DNA of 64,000 bases, from the NCBI RefSeq assembly GCF_029436685.1, contig NZ_JAROCY010000002.1, positions 62,001-126,000 of the forward strand, read 5' to 3'. The notes below the pieces were generated by a model, which ran no database searches, was not told where the DNA came from, and saw only the letters and a list, made by a program, of their open reading frames with translations. The number at the start of each line of letters is the position of its first letter. The first letter of the stretch is position 1. Of this stretch, positions 44,771 to 54,628 are shown one piece after another. Both the position numbers and the translations under genes were made by a program. The DNA is from Novosphingobium cyanobacteriorum (GTDB lineage Bacteria > Pseudomonadota > Alphaproteobacteria > Sphingomonadales > Sphingomonadaceae).

Positions 44771-44844
44771 TGGAGCGGGTAGCGGGAATCGAACCCGCAT
44801 AACTAGCTTGGAAGGCTAGGGCTTTACCACTAAGCTATACCCGC
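44771..44844 (-). tRNA. tRNA-Gly, anticodon TCC
   Basis: Minus strand reads GCGGGTATAGCTTAGTGGTA, with D arm, anticodon stem CTAGC/GCTAG around loop CTTCCAA, T arm GCGGG-TTCGATT-CCCGC, acceptor end TACCCGC, discriminator T and encoded CCA. The integrase gene is adjacent and the island starts at the 3' end. Confidence 0.97.
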
Positions 44845-44986
44845 TCGTGCCTGCCATAGCAGGAAGAGCGCCCTGCCACGGATGCTCTGTCTTCGTCAAC
44901 CATGTGCGTGGCCGCAGGGGCAAATGAATCGCGCTTTACCTCCTTGGCGCGATTGTTATATAGTATAGCGGAATTTGGAGGATGCC

Positions 44987-47107
44987 ATGACCGACCAGCA
45001 CACCATCGCGCCCGCCGCGCTCGACCGTTTCCTGCGCCCGCGCTCGGTGGCCGTGGTCGGTGCCTCGGACAAGCCGGGGGCACTTGGCTGCACGTTGATC
45101 ACCAACCTCGATCGCAATGGCTACGATGGCACCATCTACCCCATCAACCCGAAGCGCGAGGCGATCGGCGAGCGCAAGTGCTATCCTTCGGTGGAGGCAC
45201 TGCCGGAAGGCGTCGACGTGGCCGTGCTGGCGATCCCGCGCGTCGGTGTGCTCGATGCGGTGAAGGGCCTGGCGGCGCGCAAGTGTGGCGGCGTGGTGAT
45301 CTTTTCCGCCGGGTTTGCCGAGGGCGGTGAGGAGGGCCTTGCCGAACAGCGCGAGATCGCGCGCATCGCCCGCGAAAGCGGCATGGTGGTCGAAGGGCCG
45401 AACTGCCTTGGCCTCGTCAACTATGTCGATTCTATCCCGCTGACTTTCGTGGAAACGCTGGCCACGCCGCCCACTGGCAAGCGCGCCATCGGCATCGTGT
45501 CGCAATCGGGTGCGATGGCCGCCGTGCTCGGCACCATCCTGCTCGCCCGCGATGCCGGCGTCTCCTACTCGGTCTCCACCGGCAACGAGGCGGCGAGCGG
45601 CGTGGAGGACTATGTCGACTGGTTGATCGACCAGCCCGATACCCACGTGATCGCCATGATCGTCGAACAGTTCCGCAAGCCGCAGCGCTTCCTAGCTGCG
45701 GCGCGGCGGGCAGCGGCGGCTGGCAAGCCGATCGTGCTGCTGCATCCGGGCAAGTCCAGCGCGGCGCGCGAATCCGCCGCCACGCACACCGGCGCGATGG
45801 CTGGCGATTACAAGCTGATGCGCGCGATGGTCGGCCGCGCCGGGGTCATCTTCGCCGAAACGCTGCAGGAACTGGGCGACATTGCCGAGATCGCCCTGCG
45901 CTGCCCCTCGTTGCCTGCCGGCGCCACCGCCGTGCTGGGTGAATCCGGCGCGTTCAAGGCGCTGACGCTGGATCTGGCAGAGGAGCTGGAACTGCCGCTG
46001 GCGCCGTTGCACGATGATGACTCGCCGTTGCTGCGCGCCGCATTGCCGCCGTTCGTGCCCGTGTCCAATCCGCTCGACATCACGGCACAGGGCCTGTCCG
46101 AACCGGCAATCTATACCCGCTGTGTCGAAGCGCTGCTGCAGGATGATCGCGTCGGTACGGTGCTGGCCGGGATCATCCAGGCCGAACCGATCACCTGCGC
46201 AATCAAGTACCCGCCGATCCTGGCCGCCGTGGAGGGCAAGGCCCTGTCCAAGCCGCTGGTCTTTGCCGGGCTGGACGAAGGGGCCGAGGTTCCCGCCGAG
46301 CGCATTGCCGCGCTGCGCGCCGCGGGCATCCCCTGGTTCCCCACCACGGAGCGCGCGCTGACCGCGATCGCCCGGCTCACCCACTGGTCCGCTCGCGACG
46401 TTTCGGCAACCGACAAGCCGGCGCTGCCGGTGGCGGGGCTCGCGGCCGAACATGGCGTGATCCCCGAGTATCGCGCGAAGCAGCTGCTTGGCCCCGCAGG
46501 CATCTCGTTCCCCAAGGGCCGGTTCGCCGCCAGTGCGGACGAGGCGGTCGCTGCCGCGGATGCCGTCGGCTATCCCGTGGCGATGAAGGCGCAGGCGGCG
46601 GCGCTGGGGCACAAGAGCGATGCCGGCGGCGTCCTGCTCAACCTCGCTGATGGCGCGGCGGTGCACGAAGCGTGGACACGCATTCACGCCAATGTCGCTG
46701 CCTACAGCGACAGCATCCGGCTCGACGGTGTGCTGATCGAGGCGATGGGCAAGCGTGGCATGGAGATGATTGTCGGCGCGAAGAACGATCCTGACTGGGG
46801 CCCGGTCGTCCTGGCCGGCTTTGGCGGTGTGACGGCAGAGATCCTGCAGGACGTGCGCCTGTTGACGGCCGACATGACCGAGGAAGCGGTGGTGACCGAG
46901 CTGATGAAGCTGAAGAGCGCCGCCCTGCTGGCCGGGTATCGCGGTTCTCCCGCGCTTGACGTGCCCGCTCTGGCCGCGCTGATCGTCAAGGTCGGGCAGG
47001 TGCTGCGTGCGGAACCCTCGATCCGCGAGATCGACCTCAACCCGGTTATCCTGCATCCGTCGGGCGAGGGCGTGGTCGCGCTCGACGCGCTCATGCTGGT
47101 GGACTGA
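44987..47107 (+). CDS. NDP-forming acyl-CoA synthetase family protein
   Basis: 706 residues, starting at the ATG after GGAGGA. Domains: CoA-binding Rossmann (FLRPRSVAVVGASDKPGALG), succinyl-CoA-ligase-like flavodoxin domain with active His region (ARESGMVVEGPNCLGLVNYV), then ATP-grasp (YRAKQLLGPAGISFPKGRFA, YPVAMKAQAAALGHKSDAGG). No GNAT domain, so it is the Acd/Acs group rather than a protein acetyltransferase. It interconverts acyl-CoA and carboxylate with ATP or ADP; substrate unspecified. It stands alone with a terminator at its end. Confidence 0.9.
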   Translation: MTDQHTIAPAALDRFLRPRSVAVVGASDKPGALGCTLITNLDRNGYDGTIYPINPKREAIGERKCYPSVEALPEGVDVAVLAIPRVGVLDAVKGLAARKCGGVVIFSAGFAEGGEEGLAEQREIARIARESGMVVEGPNCLGLVNYVDSIPLTFVETLATPPTGKRAIGIVSQSGAMAAVLGTILLARDAGVSYSVSTGNEAASGVEDYVDWLIDQPDTHVIAMIVEQFRKPQRFLAAARRAAAAGKPIVLLHPGKSSAARESAATHTGAMAGDYKLMRAMVGRAGVIFAETLQELGDIAEIALRCPSLPAGATAVLGESGAFKALTLDLAEELELPLAPLHDDDSPLLRAALPPFVPVSNPLDITAQGLSEPAIYTRCVEALLQDDRVGTVLAGIIQAEPITCAIKYPPILAAVEGKALSKPLVFAGLDEGAEVPAERIAALRAAGIPWFPTTERALTAIARLTHWSARDVSATDKPALPVAGLAAEHGVIPEYRAKQLLGPAGISFPKGRFAASADEAVAAADAVGYPVAMKAQAAALGHKSDAGGVLLNLADGAAVHEAWTRIHANVAAYSDSIRLDGVLIEAMGKRGMEMIVGAKNDPDWGPVVLAGFGGVTAEILQDVRLLTADMTEEAVVTELMKLKSAALLAGYRGSPALDVPALAALIVKVGQVLRAEPSIREIDLNPVILHPSGEGVVALDALMLVD

Positions 47108-47114
47108 TGGCTGC

Positions 47115-47137
47115 TCCCGGGCCTCAGTGCCCCGGGA
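47115..47137. terminator. Stem-loop between the acyl-CoA synthetase and apt
   Basis: TCCCGGG, loop CCTCAGTGC, CCCGGGA: a perfect 7-bp stem at the convergent ends; it overlaps the last codons of apt. Confidence 0.5.
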
Positions 47138-47660
47138 ACTGCATCAGCGCATCCACGGTAAGGCCGGCCGCGCGCAGGCGGTCGGCGCCACCCAGGTCGG
47201 GCAGGTCGATCACGAAGAAGGCGTGCGTCACCACCGCGCCTGCTTGCCGCAGCAGGTCTGCCGCGGCAAGCGCGGTGCCACCCGTGGCGATCAGGTCGTC
47301 CACGATGGCGATGCGTTGGCCCGCCAGCACCGCCGTGGGGTCGATCTCCAGCCGGTCCTGTCCATATTCCAGCGCATAATCGACGCCGATGGTCGGCACC
47401 GGCAGCTTGCCCGGTTTGCGCACGGGCAGGAAGCCCAGGCCTGCCCGTGCCGCCGCTCCCGCGCCGAAGATGAAGCCGCGCGCCTCCATTCCCGCAAGCG
47501 CCTCCGCGCCCGCCGCGGCGGTTCGTTCGGCCAGGTGGCCGATGCAGGCGGCAAAGCCGGCGCCATGCCCGATCAGCGTGGTCACGTCGCGAAACAGGAT
47601 GCCGGGTGCGGGGAAGTCAGGCACCGTACGCACCAGCGTCTTCAGGTCATCGGGGCTCAT
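47124..47660 (-). CDS. apt: Adenine phosphoribosyltransferase
   Basis: 178 residues, typical length. PRPP loop IAIVDDLIATGGTA; N-terminal VRTVPDFPAPGILFRDVTTL; GMEARGFIFGAG. Makes AMP from adenine and PRPP in purine salvage. Downstream of petC but separated by a strong terminator. Confidence 0.95.
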   Translation of the reverse strand: MSPDDLKTLVRTVPDFPAPGILFRDVTTLIGHGAGFAACIGHLAERTAAAGAEALAGMEARGFIFGAGAAARAGLGFLPVRKPGKLPVPTIGVDYALEYGQDRLEIDPTAVLAGQRIAIVDDLIATGGTALAAADLLRQAGAVVTHAFFVIDLPDLGGADRLRAAGLTVDALMQFPGH

Positions 47661-47694
47661 GCAGGCTCAACCCAGTACGAAAGGGGAGTGATAC

Positions 47695-47722
47695 GAAAAA
47701 GGGCCACCGTTGCCGGTGACCC
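47695..47722 (-). terminator. Rho-independent terminator of the petABC operon
   Basis: On the minus strand: GGGTCACCG, loop GCAA, CGGTGGCCC, then TTTTTC. A 9-bp stem with one G-U pair and a T-run, 30 bases after petC. Confidence 0.9.
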
Positions 47723-47752
47723 CTTTCGAGCTGGCGCTGGCCAAGCGAACGA

Positions 47753-48565
47753 TCAGTGCTTGTTGGCCCAGACGTTCTTCTTGGCAAGGTAGGCAAGGAT
47801 CGTCGCCGCCAGAAGGAAGCCGAGCACGGCGAGGCCGGTCTGCTTGCGCTTCTCCAGCTTGGGTTCTGCGGTCCAGGTCAGGAACGCGGCCACGTCTTCC
47901 GCCTCCTGCTTCACGGTGGCCTTGGTGCCATCGGCATAGGTCACCTGGCCGTCCATCAGCGGTGCGGGCATCGAGATGTTCAGGTTGGCGAAGTAGGGGT
48001 TGTAGTAGAGGCCGTCGGGCGTCTTGGCGTCCGGGAACTTCTTGATCAGCTCGGCGGGCTGGTCCTGATAGCCCTGCAGCAGCGAGGCGACATACTCAGG
48101 GCCTTCATGACGAGCCTTGGTGATCAGCGAGAGGTCCGGCGGGCTGCCCGAACCGGCATAATACACCGGGGGGAAGTGGTCGGCCGGGGTGTTGTCGCGC
48201 TCGCCGGTTTCGCCGGTCTTGGGGTCAAAGGTCTTGGCCTTCGTGCCCCACTGCTTGGCGATCGCCTTCACTTCGGCTTCCGAATAGCCGAGGTCGGTCA
48301 GGTTGCGGAACGCCACCTGCTTCAGCGAGTGGCAGTTCGCGCAGACTTCCTTGTAGACCTGGAAGCCGCGCTGCAGCTGGGCGCGGTCGAACTTGCCGAA
48401 AACGCCGTTGAAGGAGAACTCCACTTCCTTGGGGTGAAGGTGGAATTCGTGCACCGCGGTGGCTGGCTCGGGTTCGCGGATCGCCTGGAGAGCGCCCACG
48501 CCGAACGACCAGAGCAGCGCGACGGCGAAGAAGAGGCCGACCAGGGGGCCAAAAAGACGGACCAT
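47753..48565 (-). CDS. petC: Cytochrome c1 of the bc1 complex
   Basis: 270 residues. Heme c site Cys75-Ala-Asn-Cys78-His79, axial-Met region MPAPLMDGQVTY, C-terminal anchor (TGLAVLGFLLAATILAYLAK) ending in charged residues. The N-terminal hydrophobic segment serves as export signal. Last gene of the petABC operon; carries electrons from the Rieske protein to cytochrome c. Confidence 0.95.
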   Translation of the reverse strand: MVRLFGPLVGLFFAVALLWSFGVGALQAIREPEPATAVHEFHLHPKEVEFSFNGVFGKFDRAQLQRGFQVYKEVCANCHSLKQVAFRNLTDLGYSEAEVKAIAKQWGTKAKTFDPKTGETGERDNTPADHFPPVYYAGSGSPPDLSLITKARHEGPEYVASLLQGYQDQPAELIKKFPDAKTPDGLYYNPYFANLNISMPAPLMDGQVTYADGTKATVKQEAEDVAAFLTWTAEPKLEKRKQTGLAVLGFLLAATILAYLAKKNVWANKH

Positions 48566-48596
48566 GGGGTTATCTTTCTCTAACGCTTCGGCTGGC

Positions 48597-49886
48597 TCAG
48601 GCAGCAGCGGGGTTGGAGGTCAGCACGGCGCCTTCGTCCTTGCCCAGCACCGCTTCGGTGATCGAGAACGGCAGCGGAGCCGGCTTCTCGATCGACGACA
48701 CGATCGGCAGGATGACGAGGAAGTGCAGGAAGTAGTAAGTTGCGGCGATCTGCGAGATCATCACGTAGGGTTCCGCCGCAGGCGCACCGCCGCAGTAGCC
48801 CAGCACCAGCACGTCGACCAGCAGCACGTAGAAGAACTTGCGGAACAGCGGACGATAGTGGCCCGAACGCACCGGCGAGGTATCCAGCCAGGGCAGGAAG
48901 AACCAGCACAGGATCGCCGAGAACATCGCCAGCACGCCCATCAGCTTCGCCGGGATGATGAAGAAGTCCGCGGTGAAGGCGCGCAGGATCGCGTAGAACG
49001 GCCAGAAGTACCATTCGGGGACGATGTGCGCAGGCGTCGAAAGCGGGTTGGCCGCGATGTAGTTGTCCGGGTGGCCCAGCATGTTCGGCGCGAAGAACAG
49101 CACCGCGCAGTAGCCCAGCAGGAACACGCCCAGGCCGAAGCCGTCCTTGGCGGTGTAGTAGGGGTGGAACGGCACGGTGTCCGATTCCGTCTTCACTTCC
49201 ACGCCGGTCGGGTTCGACGATCCGGGAATGTGCAGCGCCCAGATGTGCAGGATCACCACGCCCAGGATCACGAAGGGCAGCAGGAAGTGCAGCGAGAAGA
49301 AGCGGTTCAGCGCGGCGTTGTCGGGCGCGAAGCCGCCCAGCAGCCACTGCTGCAGCGGTTCACCCACCAGCGGGATCGCACCGAACAGGCCGGTGATGAC
49401 CTTGGCGCCCCAGAAGCTCATCTGGCCCCAGGGAAGCACATAGCCCATGAACGCGGTCGCCATCATCAGCAGGAAGATGGTCACGCCCAGCAGCCAGATC
49501 ATCTCGCGCGGGGCCTTGTACGAGCTGTAGAAGAAGCCGCGGAAGATGTGGATGTAAACGACCACGAAGAACGCGCTGGCGCCGTTGGCGTGCGCATAGC
49601 GCAGCATCCAGCCCCAGTTCACGTCACGCATGATGTGTTCAACGCTGTCGAAGGCCACGCCCGCGTTCGCGGCATAGTGCATCGCCAGGACCACGCCGGT
49701 CACGATCTGGATCATCAGGCAGACCCCGGCAAGGATGCCGAAGTTCCACATGTAGTTCAGGTTGCGCGGCACCGGGTATCCGGCGCCCACCGCGTTGTAG
49801 ACGAAGCGCGGCAGCGGCAGCTTCTCGTCCAGCCACTGCATCAGCGGGTGGCTTGGCTTGTACTCGTTCGCCCAGGGAAAGCTCAT
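48597..49886 (-). CDS. petB: Cytochrome b of the bc1 complex
   Basis: 429 residues, about eight membrane helices. Heme-ligand His pairs lie in helices B and D ([13 protein letters not shown] region and [13 protein letters not shown]), Qo site [12 protein letters not shown], and [15 protein letters not shown]. Oxidises ubiquinol and reduces it at the second site. Eleven bases after petA. Confidence 0.96.
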   Translation of the reverse strand: MSFPWANEYKPSHPLMQWLDEKLPLPRFVYNAVGAGYPVPRNLNYMWNFGILAGVCLMIQIVTGVVLAMHYAANAGVAFDSVEHIMRDVNWGWMLRYAHANGASAFFVVVYIHIFRGFFYSSYKAPREMIWLLGVTIFLLMMATAFMGYVLPWGQMSFWGAKVITGLFGAIPLVGEPLQQWLLGGFAPDNAALNRFFSLHFLLPFVILGVVILHIWALHIPGSSNPTGVEVKTESDTVPFHPYYTAKDGFGLGVFLLGYCAVLFFAPNMLGHPDNYIAANPLSTPAHIVPEWYFWPFYAILRAFTADFFIIPAKLMGVLAMFSAILCWFFLPWLDTSPVRSGHYRPLFRKFFYVLLVDVLVLGYCGGAPAAEPYVMISQIAATYYFLHFLVILPIVSSIEKPAPLPFSITEAVLGKDEGAVLTSNPAAA

Positions 49887-49897
49887 CGGGTCTGTCC

Positions 49898-50461
49898 TCA
49901 GCCGATCTTCACGACAGTGTCGGAAGTGAATTCATAGGGGGGCACCTCGAGGTTCTTCGGTGCCGGGCCTTTGCGGATGCGCGCCGCGGTGTCGTAGGAC
50001 GAACCGTGGCAGGGGCAGAAGTAACCGCCGAACTCGCCCTTCACCTCGCCTTCGCCGGCGCCCAGCGGCACACAGCCGAGGTGGGTGCAGACGCCCATGG
50101 TGATCAGCCAGTTGGTCTTGCCTTCCTTGGTGCGCTCTTCCAGCGTCTGCGGATCGCGCAGCGAACCGGGGTCAACCTTGCCCGCCTCGGCGATTTCCGC
50201 CGGGGTCAGGTTGCGCACGAACACCGGCTGCTTGCGGAACACGGCCTTGATCGCCTGTCCCGGCTGGATCGCCGAAATGTCGAGCTCGGTGGAGCTTTCC
50301 GCCAGCACGTCGGCCGACGCGCTCATCTGGGAGATCAGCGGAACCAGCGCGGCCAGACCGCCCACGCCCGCAAAACTTACCGCCGCGATATTGATGAAAT
50401 CGCGCCGCCGCACACCTTCGCCGGTGTCGTGCGCCGGATCGATGCTCGCCTCATCAGCCAT
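49898..50461 (-). CDS. petA: Rieske iron-sulfur subunit of the bc1 complex
   Basis: 187 residues from [12 protein letters not shown], the point where family alignment begins; the frame runs on to 51163 without support. Tat-type anchor region [18 protein letters not shown]. The [2Fe-2S] ligands are in CTHLGC and CPCHGS. First gene of the operon. Confidence 0.95.
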   Translation of the reverse strand: MADEASIDPAHDTGEGVRRRDFINIAAVSFAGVGGLAALVPLISQMSASADVLAESSTELDISAIQPGQAIKAVFRKQPVFVRNLTPAEIAEAGKVDPGSLRDPQTLEERTKEGKTNWLITMGVCTHLGCVPLGAGEGEVKGEFGGYFCPCHGSSYDTAARIRKGPAPKNLEVPPYEFTSDTVVKIG

Positions 50462-50760
50462 TGAAATTCCCTGCCTGCTGCCGCCGCGTCCGCGGACCGG
50501 GCGCGGTCCAACTTGCCCCTCGTGATGCGCGATGGAAGTGCCCGTTCGGGAACCTCCCTCGCACAAGGACCGCGCGCAACGCAAATGCACTTCGCCCGAC
50601 CCAACTTGGCGCGCCTGATAGACGCAATTCCCCGCGTTTGCCAACAGGCATTTTAGGGAAGGGAAAGGCACGGATTCACAAGGGTTAGCGGCCCTGTCCC
50701 GGCCTCTTTTGCGATGGGTTCGCAACCGGGGGGCACAGGCCCCGCCCGTGGCGGATTCGC
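50462..50760. other. Intergenic region upstream of petA
   Basis: About 300 bases between petA and the midA stop. Presumably contains the pet promoter; no palindrome or riboswitch-like element was recognised. Confidence 0.4.
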
Positions 50761-51837
50761 TCAGAAGCCGGCCCCGTCGGGCCAGCCCGGTGCGGCCAGC
50801 CCCATGACCTTGAACAGCGCACCCATCTGGCCCTCGCCGGTCAGCCGCTCCAGCGCGGTGGCGATCGCCGGCTCGTGCTCTGGCGCGGCGGCGGCCAGGG
50901 CCTGCGCCCGCGCCTCGATCCCCAGCGCGCGCAGGAAGCGGCCCTGCTCGGTCGTGCCCAGGTGCCGCACCTCGCGCGCGGCGGCGATTGCGGCCAGGGC
51001 GCTGAAATCGACATGCGCGGTCAGGTCGGCCGCGCCAGGCGTGGCGAAGGGATCGACCTTGCGATGTGCGCGCACCGCCTGCAGCGAACTGCCCAACAAT
51101 GGTGCGGCATGGCCATAATCGATCAGCAGTGCTGCACCGCCCTGCGCCGCCAGCCGGCCGCACACTTCATACATCACCGCGGCCGACGCCGGACTGGTCT
51201 CGAGGATCGCGCCTTCGGGCGCATCGGCCAGATGGGCGGGGACGGCCGCATCCATCGGCCGGTCTCCCACCACCGGCAGCAGTCGCGCCGCCTCGCCCTG
51301 TCCTTCCACGCCCACCATCCGCTCGCGCCAGCCGCTTGCGGTGCGCACCAGCTGGCGCACGGGAAGGGCGTCAAGGAACTCGTTGCCCACGATCAGCACC
51401 GGCCCGTCGTGCGGCACGGTGGAAAGGTCGGCATGCCACTGCGCGCGCGGCAGGCGCTCCGCCTGCACCACCTTCAGCGCGGTGCTCGCTTCCACCAGGT
51501 GGATGCGCGGCTCCAGGCCATAGCGGCGCGCGGCGCGCAGCGCATCATGCGCCAGCGTGCCTCGGCCCGGACCCAACTCGACATAGTGGACCGGGGCAGG
51601 GCGGCCTGCGCGGATCCAGATGTCGGCCAGCCACAGGCCGATCAGTTCGCCGAACATCTGGCTGATCTCTGGCGCAGTGATGAAATCGCCCGCGCCGCCC
51701 AGCGGATCACGCGTGTTGTAGTAATGCGCGTTCGATTCCGCCATGAACTGGGCGATCGAGATCGGCCCGGTCGCCGCGATCAGCCGCGCGAAGGTGGCGC
51801 GCAGGTCCTTTTCCTCCATCGCCCCGGTCCGGTCCAT
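50761..51837 (-). CDS. MidA-family SAM-dependent methyltransferase (NDUFAF7-like)
   Basis: 358 residues. Family motifs YYNTRDPLGGAGDFITAPEI, SQMFGELIGLWLADIW, ELGPGRGTLAHDALR (SAM loop) and LIVGNEFLDALPV. Mitochondrial relatives dimethylate an Arg in complex I. Starts five bases after the lgt stop and shares its transcript. Confidence 0.9.
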   Translation of the reverse strand: MDRTGAMEEKDLRATFARLIAATGPISIAQFMAESNAHYYNTRDPLGGAGDFITAPEISQMFGELIGLWLADIWIRAGRPAPVHYVELGPGRGTLAHDALRAARRYGLEPRIHLVEASTALKVVQAERLPRAQWHADLSTVPHDGPVLIVGNEFLDALPVRQLVRTASGWRERMVGVEGQGEAARLLPVVGDRPMDAAVPAHLADAPEGAILETSPASAAVMYEVCGRLAAQGGAALLIDYGHAAPLLGSSLQAVRAHRKVDPFATPGAADLTAHVDFSALAAIAAAREVRHLGTTEQGRFLRALGIEARAQALAAAAPEHEPAIATALERLTGEGQMGALFKVMGLAAPGWPDGAGF

Positions 51838-51841
51838 TGCC

Positions 51842-52717
51842 TCAGGCGGGCATCGCCTTGACCGATACGGACTCGGGCGGCCGGGTCAGCGCGCGGATGA
51901 TCAGGCCCAGTCCGATCGCCATCATCGGCAGGGTCAGCCACTGGCCCATCGACAGGCCTGAGCGGTGGGCAAAGTCCTGCAGCTGCGCATCGGGCTCGCG
52001 GAAGAATTCCACCGTGAAGCGCGAGATCGCATAGCCCAGCGTGAACACGCCGACGATCAGGCCTGTGCGCCACCGGGCCCTCGTCTTCCAGAACAGCAGC
52101 AGCAGCACCGTGCCCAGCACGATCCCTTCCAGCACCGCTTCATAGAGCTGGCTGGGGTGGCGCGGCATCGGGCCTGCGCCGGGAAACACCATCGCCCACG
52201 GCACGCCGGAATCGGTCACCCGGCCCCACAGCTCCCCGTTCACGAAGTTGGCGCAACGGCCGAAGAACAGGCCGAAGGGAACGCACGGTGCGATGTAGTC
52301 GCACACGCGCAGGAACTTCAGGCGGCCCTGCCACGATACCCAGGCGATGGCGATCACCGTGCCGATCAGCCCGCCGTGGAAGCTCATGCCCCCTTCCCAC
52401 AGCTTCACCAGGTTCTGCGGGTGGGTCAGCAGTTCGGGCGCATAGAACACCGCATAGCCCAGTCGCCCCCCCAGGATGATGCCCAGCGTGGCATAGAAGA
52501 ACAGGTCGTCGGCATGGCGTTGCGCCATCGGCGCGCCTGGCTGCTTCAGCATCTTGGTCAGGTGCCAGTATCCCAGCAGGATTCCGGCGAGATAGGCCAG
52601 CGAGTACCACTTGATGGTGAAGAAGCCGAGGTCGAGAGCGATCGGCGAGAGGTGGAGATCGGTCCAGCTAAGCGGTTGATGGATCGCCGCGGAAGCCGTA
52701 GCCAAGAGGGACAACAA
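51842..52717 (-). CDS. lgt: Prolipoprotein diacylglyceryl transferase
   Basis: About 291 residues from a TTG start with AGGGAG nine bases before (protein then begins [10 protein letters not shown]). An ATG at 52783 in the same frame is an alternative. Seven membrane segments; signature [17 protein letters not shown], and [15 protein letters not shown] around the essential Asn/Glu/Arg. Adds diacylglycerol to lipobox Cys of prolipoproteins. Confidence 0.94.
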   Translation of the reverse strand: MLSLLATASAAIHQPLSWTDLHLSPIALDLGFFTIKWYSLAYLAGILLGYWHLTKMLKQPGAPMAQRHADDLFFYATLGIILGGRLGYAVFYAPELLTHPQNLVKLWEGGMSFHGGLIGTVIAIAWVSWQGRLKFLRVCDYIAPCVPFGLFFGRCANFVNGELWGRVTDSGVPWAMVFPGAGPMPRHPSQLYEAVLEGIVLGTVLLLLFWKTRARWRTGLIVGVFTLGYAISRFTVEFFREPDAQLQDFAHRSGLSMGQWLTLPMMAIGLGLIIRALTRPPESVSVKAMPA

Positions 52718-52854
52718 AGTGCCGAACTCCCTGAAAGTTGCGGGATGATCTGATTTGACGCTACCGTGGCGGGGCGGCGTCATTGCGGGCCTTCTGGCAC
52801 AGGGCGCACGTGCAAAGAAGCCCCAAAAGGGGCATGATGGAGAGAGACGCCACG

Positions 52855-54561
<1,707 letters not shown>

Positions 54562-54628
54562 CAGCAAGCAGATAAACGCAGACGTTTGGAAACTGACGCG
54601 CAGGATTTCGTGTTGTAAGGGCCGCATC

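Larger units (their letters stand above)
35587..44773. mobile_element. Genomic island integrated in tRNA-Gly(TCC)
   Basis: About 9.2 kb between the partial tRNA duplicate and the intact tRNA-Gly. A P4-type integrase is the gene nearest the tRNA and reads away from it. All genes are on the minus strand: a ParA module, small island genes, an AlpA-like regulator and a restriction-modification gene. Matching 23-bp paired repeats lie inside both ends. No conjugation or phage structural genes are present, so it is non-self-transmissible, perhaps mobilised by another element. Confidence 0.85.
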
